A stretch of DNA of 64,000 nucleotides, from positions 4,374,631 through 4,438,630 of the forward strand of contig NC_051108.1 of assembly GCF_901709675.1 (NCBI RefSeq), read 5' to 3'. A program made the position numbers and the translations under genes. The number at the start of each line of letters is the position of its first letter. The first letter of the stretch is position 1. Shown here piece after piece: positions 37,414-49,920 of the stretch. The notes under the pieces are model-generated. The model was not told the DNA's origin. It saw nothing but the letters and a program-made list of their open reading frames with translations, and did no database searches. The DNA is from Syngnathus acus (taxonomy: Eukaryota; Chordata; Actinopteri; Syngnathiformes; Syngnathidae).

Positions 37414-38371
37414 ATTATATTTCTTTCCTCGGGATGTTTGACGTGACAATTTATTGTGTTGCCGTGAAAGGTTAAAAAGCATCTCTTGTAATGCATACAG
37501 GCATCAGGTGTTCAGATGACAGAAAAGAATGGAAGTAAATCCCGACAGTGGGGAAATGGCAAATCGCCACTTAATACAAGTAATATAATATTTATCTACT
37601 TGACCTACTTGATATACCTGACTTGATTTTCCGCCCGATATTTGTGCTGTTCATCTTTTATTTTCTCAGCTAACAGATGCTCCAAGGCGCTGTGTAAGTT
37701 AAGTCACCGATGGCACATAAACATTAGTCATCAGACCAGACCTCCACAGTTGAGGGAGCAACTCGTCCCCATGCTTTGTCAGTCAACCCTGTGATATATG
37801 CTTGCAGGTAAGCTGCTAGTAGGAGGGAAGGTAGGATTTGATGTGTACATGCTGTTCAAATAACAAATGGCCCATGGGGTATACACACGCGTGTGCATGT
37901 GCGTGTGTTCACCAAAACCCGAAGCATGTAGCCTTTGAGCGTCTGACTTTTATTTGTGGTACGATGTCACATTTGCAAGCGTCACCATGGCAGCTCTTTG
38001 TATGTGCCCGAGGTTAGCTTGAGTGTGTCCAAAAATGCAAATGCTTCTTTTTTTTTAACTTTTCACTCCAATATAGTAAATTACATGCATGTTTCTGTCC
38101 AATTTAGTCAAATATATGCAATATACATGGCTTGTCATCACTACGCAGTGACATTTCTTTGCATCGCTGTGCCTGCAGCAAGGTATGAAATGTTAACAGA
38201 TGGAGCAGCAAACACTTGCAGAATGCAAAGTACAGCACAATACATCTTCTTGACAGAAAGTCACAATCTCCTTCATTGGCTTTAATGAGACAAATATTGT
38301 CAACATGATGAAATTTTGTACACCTGCTTGTGAAAGATTCCAAATTTTAAAGAAAAACACACAAGGAACTA
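37414..38371. other. Intergenic, no gene seen
   Basis: Nothing recognised. Short frames at 37956 and 38104 have no domain. Confidence 0.45.
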
Positions 38372-38774
38372 CCGTATTTTCCGGCGCACCGGACTATAAG
38401 GCGCACCTTCAATGAATGGCCCATTTTAAAACGTTGTCCTTATATAAGGCGCACCGGACTATAAGGCGCACCATTAATGCATCATGTCAGATTTTTAATC
38501 CAAATCAAATCATTTTCCATTTTATCTTTTTTATTTCAACTTCAGACGCAACAAATGACTTTATAATCACAAAATAATGATCCATAGTCTTTTTGATTCA
38601 TGATTCATAGTCTTCAGCGGGCCACTTATGATTGATTTCATGACACAATGCTTCGGGCCAGTTTAAATTAAGGAATTTGGTCCATATATAAGGCGCACCG
38701 GACTATAAGGTGCACTGTCGGCTTTTGAGAAAATTGTAGGTTTTTAGGTGCACCTTATAGTCCGGAAAATGCGG
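38372..38774 (+). mobile_element. TA-flanked palindromic MITE, long subfamily (copy 8)
   Basis: Left end CCGTATTTTCCGG is joined directly to CGCACCGGACTATAAGG, so about 14 bp of the usual left end is missing. Right end TTATAGTCCGGAAAATGCGG. Flanked by TA. Confidence 0.9.
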
Positions 38775-39479
38775 TAAATACAGTATGAAGCCTTTCCTAG
38801 CAAGATATGTGCCTTGCTAGTGGGGCAGCTTCCTAACGCCTGTTTTATCCAGATGGCAGGAGCCAGACCTCATAATATAACATTAACTTTAACAACATGA
38901 CTCCAAGCAGCCAAGAGTCAATGCGCTACAACGGTTGGTGTTTTAACAAGCGTGAATCAAGCGATGCACTGTCAGTCTCTTAGTGGTCTTCAAGCACAGT
39001 ATCATTTTAATGGGATCCGGGGGGGGGGTACATTATCAAGGCTGAGGGTCATGCAAGGGGAGGCCTGTTTCTCATGAAAATAATGAGGTCACCGGATGTA
39101 TAACGAGGCAACTGATGTGGCGAGGGCAGATAGCAAGACACGAGGGGATTTCGCGATCATTTTGCCATCAATTAGTCCATTTTGGAGTCCCATTTTCTAC
39201 TACTTTCTTTCTTTTCCGACACTTTTTAAGATGCTATGATTGTATCATCAGCACCAGCGGGGTGTGACAACCCGTTGCTTTTAATCATTCTCAATCAGGA
39301 GGGACCGAATCTCGTTGGCTTTCCCTCCCTGCAGTACTCTCGGGAGGCGAGAGACAAAATGGGGAACAATGAAACATGCGCGTAACCTTTTCAAGGGCAG
39401 AATGAGCCGTCCGGCATTGAAAGCACTTTAGGAAAAGAAAACCACTCATGCGGTTAATATAGAAGAAAGAGAAGAAAAA

Positions 39480-39840
39480 GAAGAAGAAGGGGGAAATAGA
39501 TGAGGGGGCCTGAAAGCCAACTATGATGACTTCTATATATAGCCGCCCCAGTGCGTTGGTGAAGGCCTTGCACTACTAAGACGTCATGCTTTCCAGCTAA
39601 AGGGATTTCACAGAGAAAATACAGTGTGCGTGTGTGTGTGCATGTGTGTGCATGTGTGTGTGTGTGTGTACTTATATATGTGTTCATTAAGGATGCAGAT
39701 TAGAGCAAGCAGAGAGAGAGAGAGAGAGAGAGAGAGCTGTGTCGCTGCAGGAGATGTGGTGTCCTTAATTACAGAGCAAACAACCACGGGCCTTCTTCCC
39801 TTTTGGAATAAATGCTTATGTATTTCTCTGAAGGGCTGCT
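39480..39840. repeat. Low-complexity cluster: AAG, (TG)n and (AG)n
   Basis: GAAGAAG-rich sequence near 39463-39490, TG runs at about 39625-39669 and an AG run at about 39711-39736. Confidence 0.8.
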
Positions 39841-39841
39841 A

Positions 39842-40300
39842 TGACTAGACTTTTCTACTCAGCGAATTCCAGTAATTAAATTTTACAAAGAGCCATTTGT
39901 CTTGCCAGGATTGTATAGATTATTTGGGGTCCTTTTATGTATTCTTTGGAAACATATGGAAATATATTAAAAAGAACAAAACAGTTTATTGACAGGGGAT
40001 TGTCATCTTGAAGAAAAATGAATGAAAATTGTGAGGTCACAAAGTGAATTCAAATTTTGTAGATATTACTAGACTTTTCTACTCAGTGAATTCCAGTAAT
40101 TAAATTTTACAAAGAGCCATTTGTCTTGCCAGGATTGTATAGATTATTTGGAGGGAGGGGGGGGGGGGGTCCTTTTATGTATTCTTTGGAAACATATGGA
40201 AATATAATAAAAAGAAAAAAAACAGTTTGACAGGTGATTGTCATCTTGAAGAAATGAAAATTGTGAGGTCACAAAGTGAATTCAGATTATGTAGATGGTG
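39842..40300. repeat. Tandem duplication, about 225 bp unit
   Basis: Two head-to-tail copies, both beginning CTAGACTTTTCTACTCAG and containing CAAAGAGCCATTTGTCTTGC, TTGGAAACATATGGAAATAT and TTGTGAGGTCACAAAGTGAA. The second carries an expanded poly-G run near 40151-40170. High identity suggests a recent event. Confidence 0.9.
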
Positions 40301-40713
40301 CATAATCTCATCATACAATTGTGTTAATAGATAATAATCCAAACTTGCCATGTAGTAAATAAGATAAGAAGAAGAAGAAGAATTGCAAGTTGTAGTGAGT
40401 TTCAGTGATTATTCAAAACAGAATCATTGTTAAAGTACCTGCAGAAAATGCAATCAAATTTCTATAATCATGATCAGTGATGTGATCATCTCGAGCCATT
40501 TAATCACCGTTTTGTTTTGTTTTTTAAAGAATGCCCCACCTTTTAAATACTGACACCGTTCAAGAGTAGTTCAACATCTGACCAATCACAAACAAGAGTT
40601 TCGAGCATCATTTAAAGCATTGCTGTCCATCAGTTCATGTCAACTGGCAGGGCAGGGCAGAATTTGTTTAATGCTGACTAGCTGAGTTGCTAAGCTTTGC
40701 AAGTAGCATCAAT

Positions 40714-43169
40714 ATGGCATCTAAAATTGGCGGTTACGATGTGCTTTACACAATTGGAATGGGATCCCGTGGAAGATGCCAGAGGATAAGAAGGAAATCT
40801 GACGGAAAAGTGAGTAACTTGCATTTGATTTGCACTTAAGATTTAAAGTTAAACCTTTTAAAATAAATGTTCTTCCATTTATTGCGTTGATTTAAAATAA
40901 CTGACTTTCTTGTTACGTAAAGGTTCTGGTATGGAAAGAGATGTGTTATGAAACTTTGAGCAAGAGTGAGACACAGACATTGATCTCCAAAGTGAACCAC
41001 CAAAAGATGGCGAGGCACCCAAACATTGTGAGATGTTACGACTGCATCGTTGACAGCGCCAACACCAAGATATACGTTGTGATGGAGGAGTGCACCGGTG
41101 ACAACTTGGCCGACCTCATTGCATCTGCCTCGAGGGAAAGGTTTTTTGCAATTCAGTATTTACCTTCTAACTTTTCATTTGATTACTTAATACAGTGTTT
41201 CCCAACTACTGGCTAATCCAAGAATCTGGAGATTTCCTGTTGCGTCGATCGGATTGTGCTGCATCGGCACATATTCAGTTTGCTGCTGTGTTCTTTCGAT
41301 AACAGGGACGCTCTGACGTGGTGCGTTTGGGGACTGACAGAAATCCCAGCATGTAGTTCAGGATCTGGATTGTTCATTTTCATTTTCACCTTATACAGTC
41401 AAATCGTGACACCTTGACTGTGATCACCACTCTAACTTTAAACGTGACTTTGTTCTTATTGCCGCAATGTTCAATCAATCAATCAATCAATCAATCAATT
41501 TATATAGCTAAAACAGTAAACAAAGTCATGTTGATTCTTTTGGATTTTAATCACAATCACTTTCAATAGTTTATTCCTTGCACTGTCTAAAACATTTTTT
41601 TTAAATTGTCATTTTTATTTAAAAAATTAAATACAATTTAAAAACATATATATACCGTAATTTTCAGACTATAAGCTGCACCGGACTATAAGATGCACCA
41701 ACTAAAACTCGTGATTCCGGGTTCAAAATTTGCAAAAAAGAGTCGCGGCTTACAATCTGAAATTTACGGTATTTGTTTTTATTCAATTATGCCACTCTCT
41801 TTCCATATATAGATTTTTTTCCTATGAAAAGGTGTGCCGTGGATGAAAAAAAAATCGGGAAACACTGACTTAATACACCTGAACCGTGATTTTACATTTT
41901 CAAGAAGTATTTTAAATGGACCATATCGTACAAAGTTAAATAACTAGCACGTAAACCTTAGACTTTTTTAAGAAAAAAATTACTCTTCTAAGAAAATGTC
42001 AACAGACTTCAATGTGCGTGAGTATTCACAGTGATGGATGGCAAAAGGACCCCCTCAGCTGCCCAACAACATGCCTGATCTAAATTAACGCAACCAAGGA
42101 CCCCTTCAGCTGCCTAAAAACATGCCTTTCTAAAAAAGCAAGACTTTCGACACATCGTGCTTTGGGGGTTAACGCAATTCTGGACCTCAAAGTTCACGTA
42201 AAAAACAGATTTTGTTGAAATGTTATTCTATATATTTATGTGCAATATAGTAGGATATGATTGTCATAAGTTTATGCATGCTAGGCGTCACTTGGATGAG
42301 AAATTCATCCTGCAGGTCATCGCTCAGCTCACATCAGCTCTGAAGACGTTTTACAGGAAGCGTAACGGCAAGCCCATCTTTCATCACAACTTGAAAGCAG
42401 GCAATGTCTTCCTGGACAGCGAGCGGAATGTAAAACTTGGAAAGCCTTCTTACACAACCACAGAGAATGGAATTTTCGTAAGTGGCTGTGTGGGCGGTGC
42501 TATTTCTAAGATGTTTCGATATTTTTCTGCGGCACATTTGTTTTCCAGAACCAGATGTCCTTCGATAACAAATGCGATATCTGGTCATTGGGATGTTTAC
42601 TGTACGAGCTCTGTACTCTATGGTAATTTTTTCAAACTTTTCTGACACAGTAGTTTCCTTACTAAAAATTTTCTAATGTCTTGATTTCTATTTTCCAGCC
42701 GTTACGTTCCTTCCTCAGAACAAAAAGTACTTGCAGAGAAGATACCAGCAAGGACTTTAATAAAAATCCCCGGGCAGTACTCGAAGGAACTGAGCATGCT
42801 TCTCAACAACATGCTCAACTTGACGGTTTGTCATCTTTTTTTTATTTTATTTTTTGTCACTATTACACAATCACATAAAAAGCACTATGACCTTTTGACT
42901 AGGATGACCTGAGGCCATCTATGGAATCCATCCTCCAGAGTAACCTTCTGGCTGAAGTAGTTGAGGAGGAAGCAAAGAAGGCCCAGGGATGTTCAGAGCT
43001 AGCTAAGAGGAATAAGATGATACGCTCTGCTCGCAAGAATAAGGAAAACCTCACGCCTGGTGATCCTCAGCTTGTGATGCTCGACAACATCGCTCGAAGG
43101 CCCCGGACAGACAGTCAGCACACGAGCCAAGTGGACAAAGACAGACATGTCCGGCAACTCCGTTTTTGA
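40714..43169 (+). CDS. NEK2-like protein, predicted pseudokinase (6 exons, 324 aa)
   Basis: Exons: 40714-40809, 40923-41140, 42285-42477, 42549-42622, 42699-42825, 42903-43169. All junctions are GT-AG and the joined frame is open for 324 codons. The start ATG has A at -3 and G at +4. The N-lobe closely resembles vertebrate NEK2: [26 protein letters not shown] (Lys37 kept) and [10 protein letters not shown]. Later, [15 protein letters not shown] matches subdomain IX. Catalytic features are lost: HRD reads HHN (Asn140), the helix-C Glu is Lys55, and the activation segment is cut to about 14 residues after KLG with neither DFG nor SPE. The protein ends soon after the kinase fold, lacking the NEK2 coiled-coil tail, but has a KEN box (283-285, KENLTP). 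Multiple introns exclude a retrocopy. Family assignment is firm; the pseudokinase call follows from the missing residues; function unknown. Confidence 0.85.
41472..41512 (-). repeat. (TCAA)n tail with TTTATATAG
   Basis: Tandem TCAA units run into TTTATATAGC in intron 2 of the NEK2-like gene, resembling a minus-strand retroposon 3' tail. Confidence 0.5.
41655..41769 (+). mobile_element. Short TA-flanked palindromic element in NEK2-like intron 2
   Basis: 115 bp with ends CCGTAATTTTCAGACTATAA and TACAATCTGAAATTTACGG, flanked by TA. The core has GATTCCGGGTTCAAAATTTG, the reverse complement of part of the 28260 element's core. Confidence 0.75.
42040..42150 (-). repeat. Dispersed relative of the 5745-6088 duplication
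   Basis: Two short copies of GGACCCC(C/T)TCAGCTGCC followed by (A)ACATGCCT, the reverse complement of GGCAGCTGAAGGGGTCC with its upstream GGCATGTT. It lies in NEK2-like intron 2 just before exon 3. Confidence 0.65.
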
Positions 43170-43802
43170 CCGCTGGGACGACATGTAAATATTTAGATAT
43201 CTTTTATAATGCTATAACAGCTAGTATATTTCCATATTTTAATGTATTTTTTTCCCCCATGCAGGATAAAAGAGTGCAAAACAGGCAAAGAGAAATGAAA
43301 TTCATTTGTCTTTTTGCAACTGTCCACTTTTGGGGACATGACAAGGGAGGAAATGAAAAGATCAGGCAACGAGAGATGCTGTTTGGATGTGATTGAGAAA
43401 AATATTAAAAGGAAAGGAAAAGCAGATGGTAGCGAAAGTTTTTTTTCTGGCTTTTTAATTCATGTGGATGTAATTTAGTGACATTTGTAGCAAGGTCATC
43501 ACAAACTATGAGCTTTTGTTAAGATGTTTGCGACATTACCTTGATTTGCCTTTAGATGGAAAATACCTGAAATTCCATTTTGAATTATAAACGGTTAGTT
43601 TTATGCGGCGTGACATTGGAGTTTCGCCCTTAATTGACTCAAGCTGACACAAATGATTTGTGTTGAAATTGAGCAGAAAGTAGCAGGTACATAAATTGGA
43701 TTAAAATATAAAAAGCTGCAGAAATGACTCTCTTTAAATGGAGACATCACACTGTGATCAACACCAAAAAAAAAAAAAATGAAGCTCTTATTTTCTGGTT
43801 GC

Positions 43803-43808
43803 AATAAA
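43803..43808 (+). terminator. Candidate polyadenylation signal of the NEK2-like gene
   Basis: AATAAA about 630 bp after the stop codon. It is a plausible signal but not proven. Confidence 0.35.
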
Positions 43809-44286
43809 ATACTCCTGAATCACACAGGGAGCAGTTACAGCATTATACAAGTAGTACATTACACACTTTCAAACAATATTGCGACTATTCCCTCCTCTGT
43901 ATATGACATCCATGTTGTAAACTAGCATCCTAAGCAAAAGTGCAACTGACCTGTCACCATGGTAGCAATCACACAATTAGCACAGGCTCCCGGGAAATAA
44001 AGTGGGAAGAATGAGTTCTCGGGGAAGAAAGGATGATGCTGAAAAGAGAGAGCAAAATGCTGAACAGACAATACAATGAGAGCAACCCGCTAGTCTGTAA
44101 TAGCATGAATAAAGAATTCCACGTTGCTTATTTGCTAAATTTTAATGCCACACCTCGGGCGGCGTCCACCACCAATATGCATGCCATAATATAATGTTGG
44201 TTCATTCATAATGCATGTGCATGATATAAAACCCTATAGGCCCGGGTACTAAACATCACTGATAGGCGGTAAAATCACAAAAGGTA

Positions 44287-44682
44287 CCGTATTTTCCGAA
44301 CGATACGGCGCACCTACAAAACCTAAAATTTTCTCAAAAGCCGACAGTGCGCCTTATAGTCCAGTGCGCCTTATATATGGACCAAATTCCTCAATTTAAA
44401 CTGGCCCGAAGCATTGTGTCATGAAATCAATCATAAGTGGCCCGCTGAAGACTATGAATCATGAACCAAAAAGACTATGGATCATTATTTTGTGATTATA
44501 AAGTCATTTGTTGCGTCTGAAGTTGAAATAAAAAAGATAAAATGGAGAATGATTTGATTTGGATTAAAAATCTGACATGATGCATTAATGGTGCGCCTTA
44601 TAATCCGGTGCGCCTTATATAAGGACAAAGTTTTAAAATGGGCCATTCATTGAAGGTGCGCCTTATAGTCCGGAAAATACGG
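44287..44682 (-). mobile_element. TA-flanked palindromic MITE, long subfamily (copy 9)
   Basis: Reverse orientation. Ends CCGTATTTTCCGAACGATA and TTATAGTCCGGAAAATACGG, flanked by TA. The core is the reverse complement of copy 1. Confidence 0.92.
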
Positions 44683-45299
44683 TACTCAGCACTTAGTTCA
44701 ACTGACTCGGGACTTGGTGACAATGTCCACTACTCTTCTTACTAGGAGGCATAGATGCAAGCCTCCGCTTTGGATTTGACGTGAGGACAACAGCAGAGGA
44801 TTGCAATGAAAAAAAAAAATCTCTGCGTTATGTTGTAGGATGTTTTTATGAACTATAAGACAGCTTTTAAATTCAATCCTGTGGGGAGATATAAACTCCC
44901 TTCTGACCCAATCTTTTTTACAATTCTGTGATGTAACGCACTTACTGATGCCCGAAGCTCAATGCTTCTTTTTTTCTTCTTCTCCTTTTTTGTATAGATC
45001 TCCCTCCAGCCCACCTACGTTGTCTGCATTTTTACACTAACCCTCTGTGGGTCTCGATTGAATGAGTGAACCTGAGCGTTTGACTAAAGTGTATTCTTAG
45101 GAGAATTTAAGAAGGAAATCATATGGAAACGTTTCATGTCAGTATTACATTTTAACACAACTTTAGTTCCAACAAAGTACAGTATATTCCAAAACAGCAG
45201 TTTGTACAAAGATTTTGTAGACATATGATATACACTCAAAAATGAGGAAGATAAATTGGATATTTGACGCAAGAATGGCTGCTGGCCTGATCCAGTTGC
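44683..45299. other. Intergenic, no gene seen
   Basis: Nothing recognised. Confidence 0.45.
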
Positions 45300-45384
45300 T
45301 GATGAGGATGGTGATGATTATTGATGGTGATGATTGATGATGATGATGGATTGAGGATGCTGCTGCTGCTGCTGATGCTGCTGC

Positions 45385-45416
<32 letters not shown>

Positions 45417-45483
45417 GGATGATGATGGGATGATGATGGGATGATGAGGATGATGAGGATGATGAGGATGAGGATGAGGATGA
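45300..45483. repeat. Imperfect GAT/CTG trinucleotide array
   Basis: GATGAT, GCTGCT and GATGGGATGAT runs. The minus-strand frames rich in His, Ile and Ser are repeat artefacts. Confidence 0.9.
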
Positions 45484-47830
45484 ACCAACACAAATATAGG
45501 TGGTGTGATTTTCTGTGAGGGAACATTGAGAGGCAATTTTGAGGAGTTAATTATAGTTTAAGATGACTGGCAGCAGTGGATGTGATTGAGAAATGTGCTG
45601 CCCAGCGATAAAGATGGTCGGCTCAATTTTGGACCCTTCATTGTCTGCTTAATGACTGCTGGTTGCTGATTGTTGCATTTGTCTGTTATCTCTTATTAGA
45701 CAGAGTACATTACATGGAAAAGATGTGTGTTATCTTGCAATGAGATAATAATTATAGATTGTTGATGCACATTTACTGTAATTGCGGATTTGCTATAGTT
45801 TGTTCAAACTTTTATGTATAAAACACTGACAGTATTTATAACAGTGGGAATGAGTGCCTGAATGTTGCACAACACAACAGAAATTTCCCAATTCAAAATG
45901 TATTTATTTATTTATGTATTTATTTTATTTTATTTTATTATAGTGAAGTGTGTTCTTGACATTTACAGTACTGTTATATTCCCTCAGTGTCGCACGGGGG
46001 GGTGCAGACTTTGTCAGCTTTCTATTGACTTTCCATTCACTGCATCGGGCACTTGCAGCTCTAATCGATAGATCCTAATGCCTCTATTATAATCCCTCAC
46101 TAGAATTTAGATTCCATTGATCAGCAGGCCTTTAGTTCCTACAGTGTTGAACTGTGTGAGAGACAACAAGGAAATTTCCATGTAAGACAGACGGTAATAG
46201 AACCGTGTGGGAAAGCTTCACCTGTGGGAAAGCGTATTCATTTTTCAGATTTAAGCTTCCATATGTAGGAATTAGACGCGGTAAGAAAAAAAAGCATTGT
46301 CAATCAAAATTGTTTTGAAATGCAACTGAGTTTTAGGGGGACTCAGCACTCCTGGTGAGTTGTGAAACATACAAGATTGCCTCAGTGAACAGTGACAAGT
46401 ATCTTACATGCTTGTAAATTCAGTGTTATACAAAAAAAAAAACATGAGTCAGCAATATTGTTAAAGCACAAATTCGCAGAGTAACTTTTAGAATCAGCAG
46501 CTTATTTGCAGCTCAAAATGAAAAGGGAATTCTTTAAGGACAACAATGTCCATATTCTGGCTAGGTCCATCCATCATCTACTCACAACAATTTTAATAAT
46601 GACTCTATTGTGACCACCCACGAGATTGAAAATCCAGTCGAGTTGATTCAAACAAGCCGAGATCAATTTCCACTTAATAATAGTCCATTTATCGACCACT
46701 GTTACATAACTCAAACAAATGATGAAAACAACCCAACAATTTCCTCCAACCTACCAAAAATACCTACTCTTGTATTACTTTCATTATCTCCCAAACTACT
46801 TGGTCCAACCTTGTTATCAGGCGTTGTAGCTGCTCATTTCCTCTTCTTTTGTCTTCTCCCGCCTCCTCTATCTTTCTCCAACACCTTTCTGGTGTGACAG
46901 TAATTACAGGGATGAGCATGCAATGCCACTTATTGCTTGAGCATCAAATGTGGGGCTTGATGAAGTGTTTTATTAGTTAGTGAGATCAAAATGCCAAGGT
47001 TGATTAACTCGAGTACACACTGTTTACTGTCACTATCTGCGGCACATCTACAGAGAAGCGTGTGTGTGTGTGTGTGTGTGTGTGTTGCACCGCAAATAAT
47101 CTAAGTGTGTTGCTAAAGGTAATAAAGTTCAGATTGTCTTTGTTGCTTCAACTCACTTGTGACTTTGGGGTTATTTTCTTGGGTACACAAAATATATCTA
47201 AGAAGTCACAGATACAGTAATTTGATTCAATAATTCAGTGCAGACATATATTATGCTCAGAAAAAAAAAAAAAAAAAGGGGAAAGCTAGGTAGGTCTGAG
47301 TAGAACAACCCAAAAGAGATTAGGACTCGCCACATGAATGAAAGATGGATGCAGACGTCCATGAGAGAAACTTGTGCTGTGTGGTGCATCAATCTCAATT
47401 CGTTACTCCGATATGACAGAAGGGTCTATAATCCTTCCTTTCTAGCCGGAGGCCTAAAAATCACCCGTCGTCTACAAAGTCAGCATCCATCCCAAAGGAA
47501 AACACTCAGTACAAGCTTGCTTTACGTTCCACTGCATCTCTGGTCATAACCTTGAAACATTGCTCACTCCTGCCTAAAACTCTTCAATTCAGCAATTGAG
47601 TCAATGTTTTTTTTTTTTGACGTAGTTATGAGAATGCAACAAGGATGAGCATAGGTCACGTGGGAACTTAAAGTGGTTGCGTTTGGATCTGAGAGAGTCA
47701 AACATCATAAACAATGAGAAAGAACATTGTGGAAATGAAGAAAATTTATTTTTGGTATGTTGTGATTGTCATAAATTTCTCAAAGCATCTTATCTTCATT
47801 TTTCTACACAGGGTGGCAGAACGCTGATTA
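45484..47830. other. Intergenic, no gene seen
   Basis: Contains a (GT)n run at about 47057-47084 and a poly-A run near 47261-47277. A 95-codon Leu/Ser/Pro-rich plus frame at 46610-46897 has no known domain. Confidence 0.45.
47057..47084. repeat. (GT)n microsatellite
   Basis: About 14 GT dinucleotides. Confidence 0.9.
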
Positions 47831-48225
47831 CCGTATTTTCCAGATTATAAAGCGCACCTAAAAACCTAGAATTTTCTCAAAAGCCGACAGTGCGCCTTAT
47901 AGTCCAGTGCGCCTTATATATGGACCAAATTCCTAAATTTAAACTGGCCCGAAGCATTGTGTCATGAAATCAATCATAAGTGGCTCGCTGAAGACTATGA
48001 ATCATGAATCAAAAAGACTATGGATCATTATTTTGTGATTATAAAGTAATTTGTTGCGTCTGAAGTTGAAATAAAAAAGATAAGATGGAGAATGATTTGA
48101 TTTGGATTAAAAATCTGACATGCTGCATTAATGGTGCGCCTTATAGTCCGGTGCTCCTTATATAAGGACAAAGTTTTAAAATGGGCCCTTCATTGAAGGT
48201 GTGCCTTATAGTCCGGAAAATACGA
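47831..48225 (-). mobile_element. TA-flanked palindromic MITE, long subfamily (copy 10)
   Basis: Reverse orientation. Ends CCGTATTTTCCAGATTATAA and TTATAGTCCGGAAAATACGA, flanked by TA. Confidence 0.9.
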
Positions 48226-48882
48226 TAACTTTGGCCATGTCCTATTTGTTGTTAAATTACAATTTGGTTTTGTTTCATGTTGTCTCGTCAGCCACTTGTG
48301 ACTTGTCCAGGTGTCGATTATTTTTTCAGTTATTTCTTCATAATTATAATATAGTCTCAGATTCTGTTACCACACTTGATATGACTTTCCACAGCTCAGC
48401 AGTGCTGACCCCTAATATCAAATCTAATCTGCTACCTCATTTGAAATGGAAATGCCGCATAATTTACAAAAGGGAGCCAGTGACGTCCGTGGAGACAAAT
48501 CACAAAGGACTAGCTAATTTCATGCCTTGTATTTTTCTGTCACGCATGACTACTCCACAGCGGGGAACCATGTGATATAATGTATGGGCTGTGATCTTGC
48601 AGAGTCTCCTGTTACCTGGATCTAGATTGAAAATACTTGGGTTACTGTATGAGGAAATATTCTTATGAGCATATACTTTCATATACTGCAGCTAATCTAC
48701 AGTGTGAGATAAAACCAAGGGTGGCGCAATCGTGGTAGTTCCGTTTGAGTTTCGACTAGGAAAGAAATGTAAATGACTTGGCAACAAACAAAAGAAAAAT
48801 GCAGTCCAGAGCATTATTTTATGTTAAAATGTTGACCTAGATTAAAATGGCAGTACACGAGTTGGCAAAACAATATACAACA
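48226..48882. other. Intergenic, no gene seen
   Basis: A 124-codon plus frame (48201-48575) starts inside the end of the MITE and has no recognisable domain. Confidence 0.4.
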
Positions 48883-49017
48883 TAGTCAAGTCAAGTTTAT
48901 TTATATAGCCCTAAATCACAAGCAGTCTCAAAGGGCTTCACATAGACAAATAAATTGACAATTATTCTCAAAGCATCCTCTGATTTTAAACTCCCAAAAG
49001 GGCAAGGAAAAACTGAA
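48883..49017 (-). repeat. Retroposon 3' end with (CAAGT)n tail
   Basis: Reverse complement of 36378-36510: GTCAAGTCAAGTTTATTTAT, CCTAAATCACAAGCAGTCTC and AAAGGGCTTCACATAGACAA. Confidence 0.7.
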
Positions 49018-49520
49018 AAAAAAATAGTTGATCTCATGTTCGGCTTTTATTGCTGCAATATTTGACGCTTTGCCTCAATCAAACAAAAGAATGTGTAGAA
49101 GAAGAAACTTTTTTGTTTTGTATTCAAGCTACACCTAGTTTGTGAATTTACTGCTGTAGTTTCAAACAGTTAAGGTTGAATTGTCTTTTGTAATAAATGA
49201 AAAACAAAATGGTGGCAGGTAAAGAATAATTTTATGGTTTCTTTTGTGAAAAAAGTAAGTGTTAGGCTTGTAACCTGGGAGAACATAGATGTTGTCGTCC
49301 TCAAAACATTTCCAAAACAATTTTTTTTTAATTTATTATAGATCATGTGCAAAATACAGATGTGTGAATTTCAAAGGCGGGCTGCCTCATGTAGACATAA
49401 AGATGAAAGAAAAAAAAATAACTCCATCAGTGAGGTTCTATTTTAAGATGTCCCCTTCTCGCAGATCAAATGTGAGATGAGCAACACTTCCAATCATATC
49501 TAGTAACAGATACAACAAAA

Positions 49521-49862
49521 ATGGAGACAAGTTCAACCGTGTCAGGCCCGTACGTGTGTTATATCGACTTCTCAAACTGTGTTAAATTTACTGAACGTGA
49601 AACGGAGCAGAAAATAATGTTGCGCTCCAAATGCTCAAAGTCGTGTTCAAATCCTTCGCTTGACTTCGAGGACTCAAATTCGGAGCGATTCCTATCTCGC
49701 GCTGCTGGAGACGACACCGACGCTCCGCTATCAGCACCCCTCATCGAGCAACCGCCTCTGGAGATTAGGAGGTGTGCGACGTTGCTTTGGCTCTCAGCAA
49801 TGTCCTTTTCTCCACTTTCAAGGTCGCCGCAGAAATTTCGGAGCTGCAATTTGTCGTGTTGA
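49521..49862 (+). other. Open, CpG-rich block, unrecognised (113-codon frame)
   Basis: A plus-strand frame of 113 codons from an ATG. Two other frames also stay open here (49559-49849 minus, 49660-49920 plus). 49670-49800 has many CG dinucleotides compared with the surrounding AT-rich DNA. The plus product is Ser-rich with an acidic patch (DFEDSNSERFLSRAAGDDTD). No family was recognised. It could be a divergent single-exon gene, an exon, or an unmethylated regulatory island. Confidence 0.25.
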
Positions 49863-49920
49863 AAGGCGCAAACACAGCATGAAACGGGGCTTTATCTACT
49901 GTAAACACATGCTTGAGTAA

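Noticed and set aside
37195-37446. Frame encoding repeated Tyr-Leu-Ser-Ile
   Set aside because: Translation of the (CTAT)n microsatellite.
42334-42648. 104-codon minus-strand frame
   Set aside because: Antisense shadow of NEK2-like exons 3 and 4.
45236-45536. Minus-strand frames rich in Ser, Ile and His
   Set aside because: They are translations of a GAT/CTG trinucleotide array.
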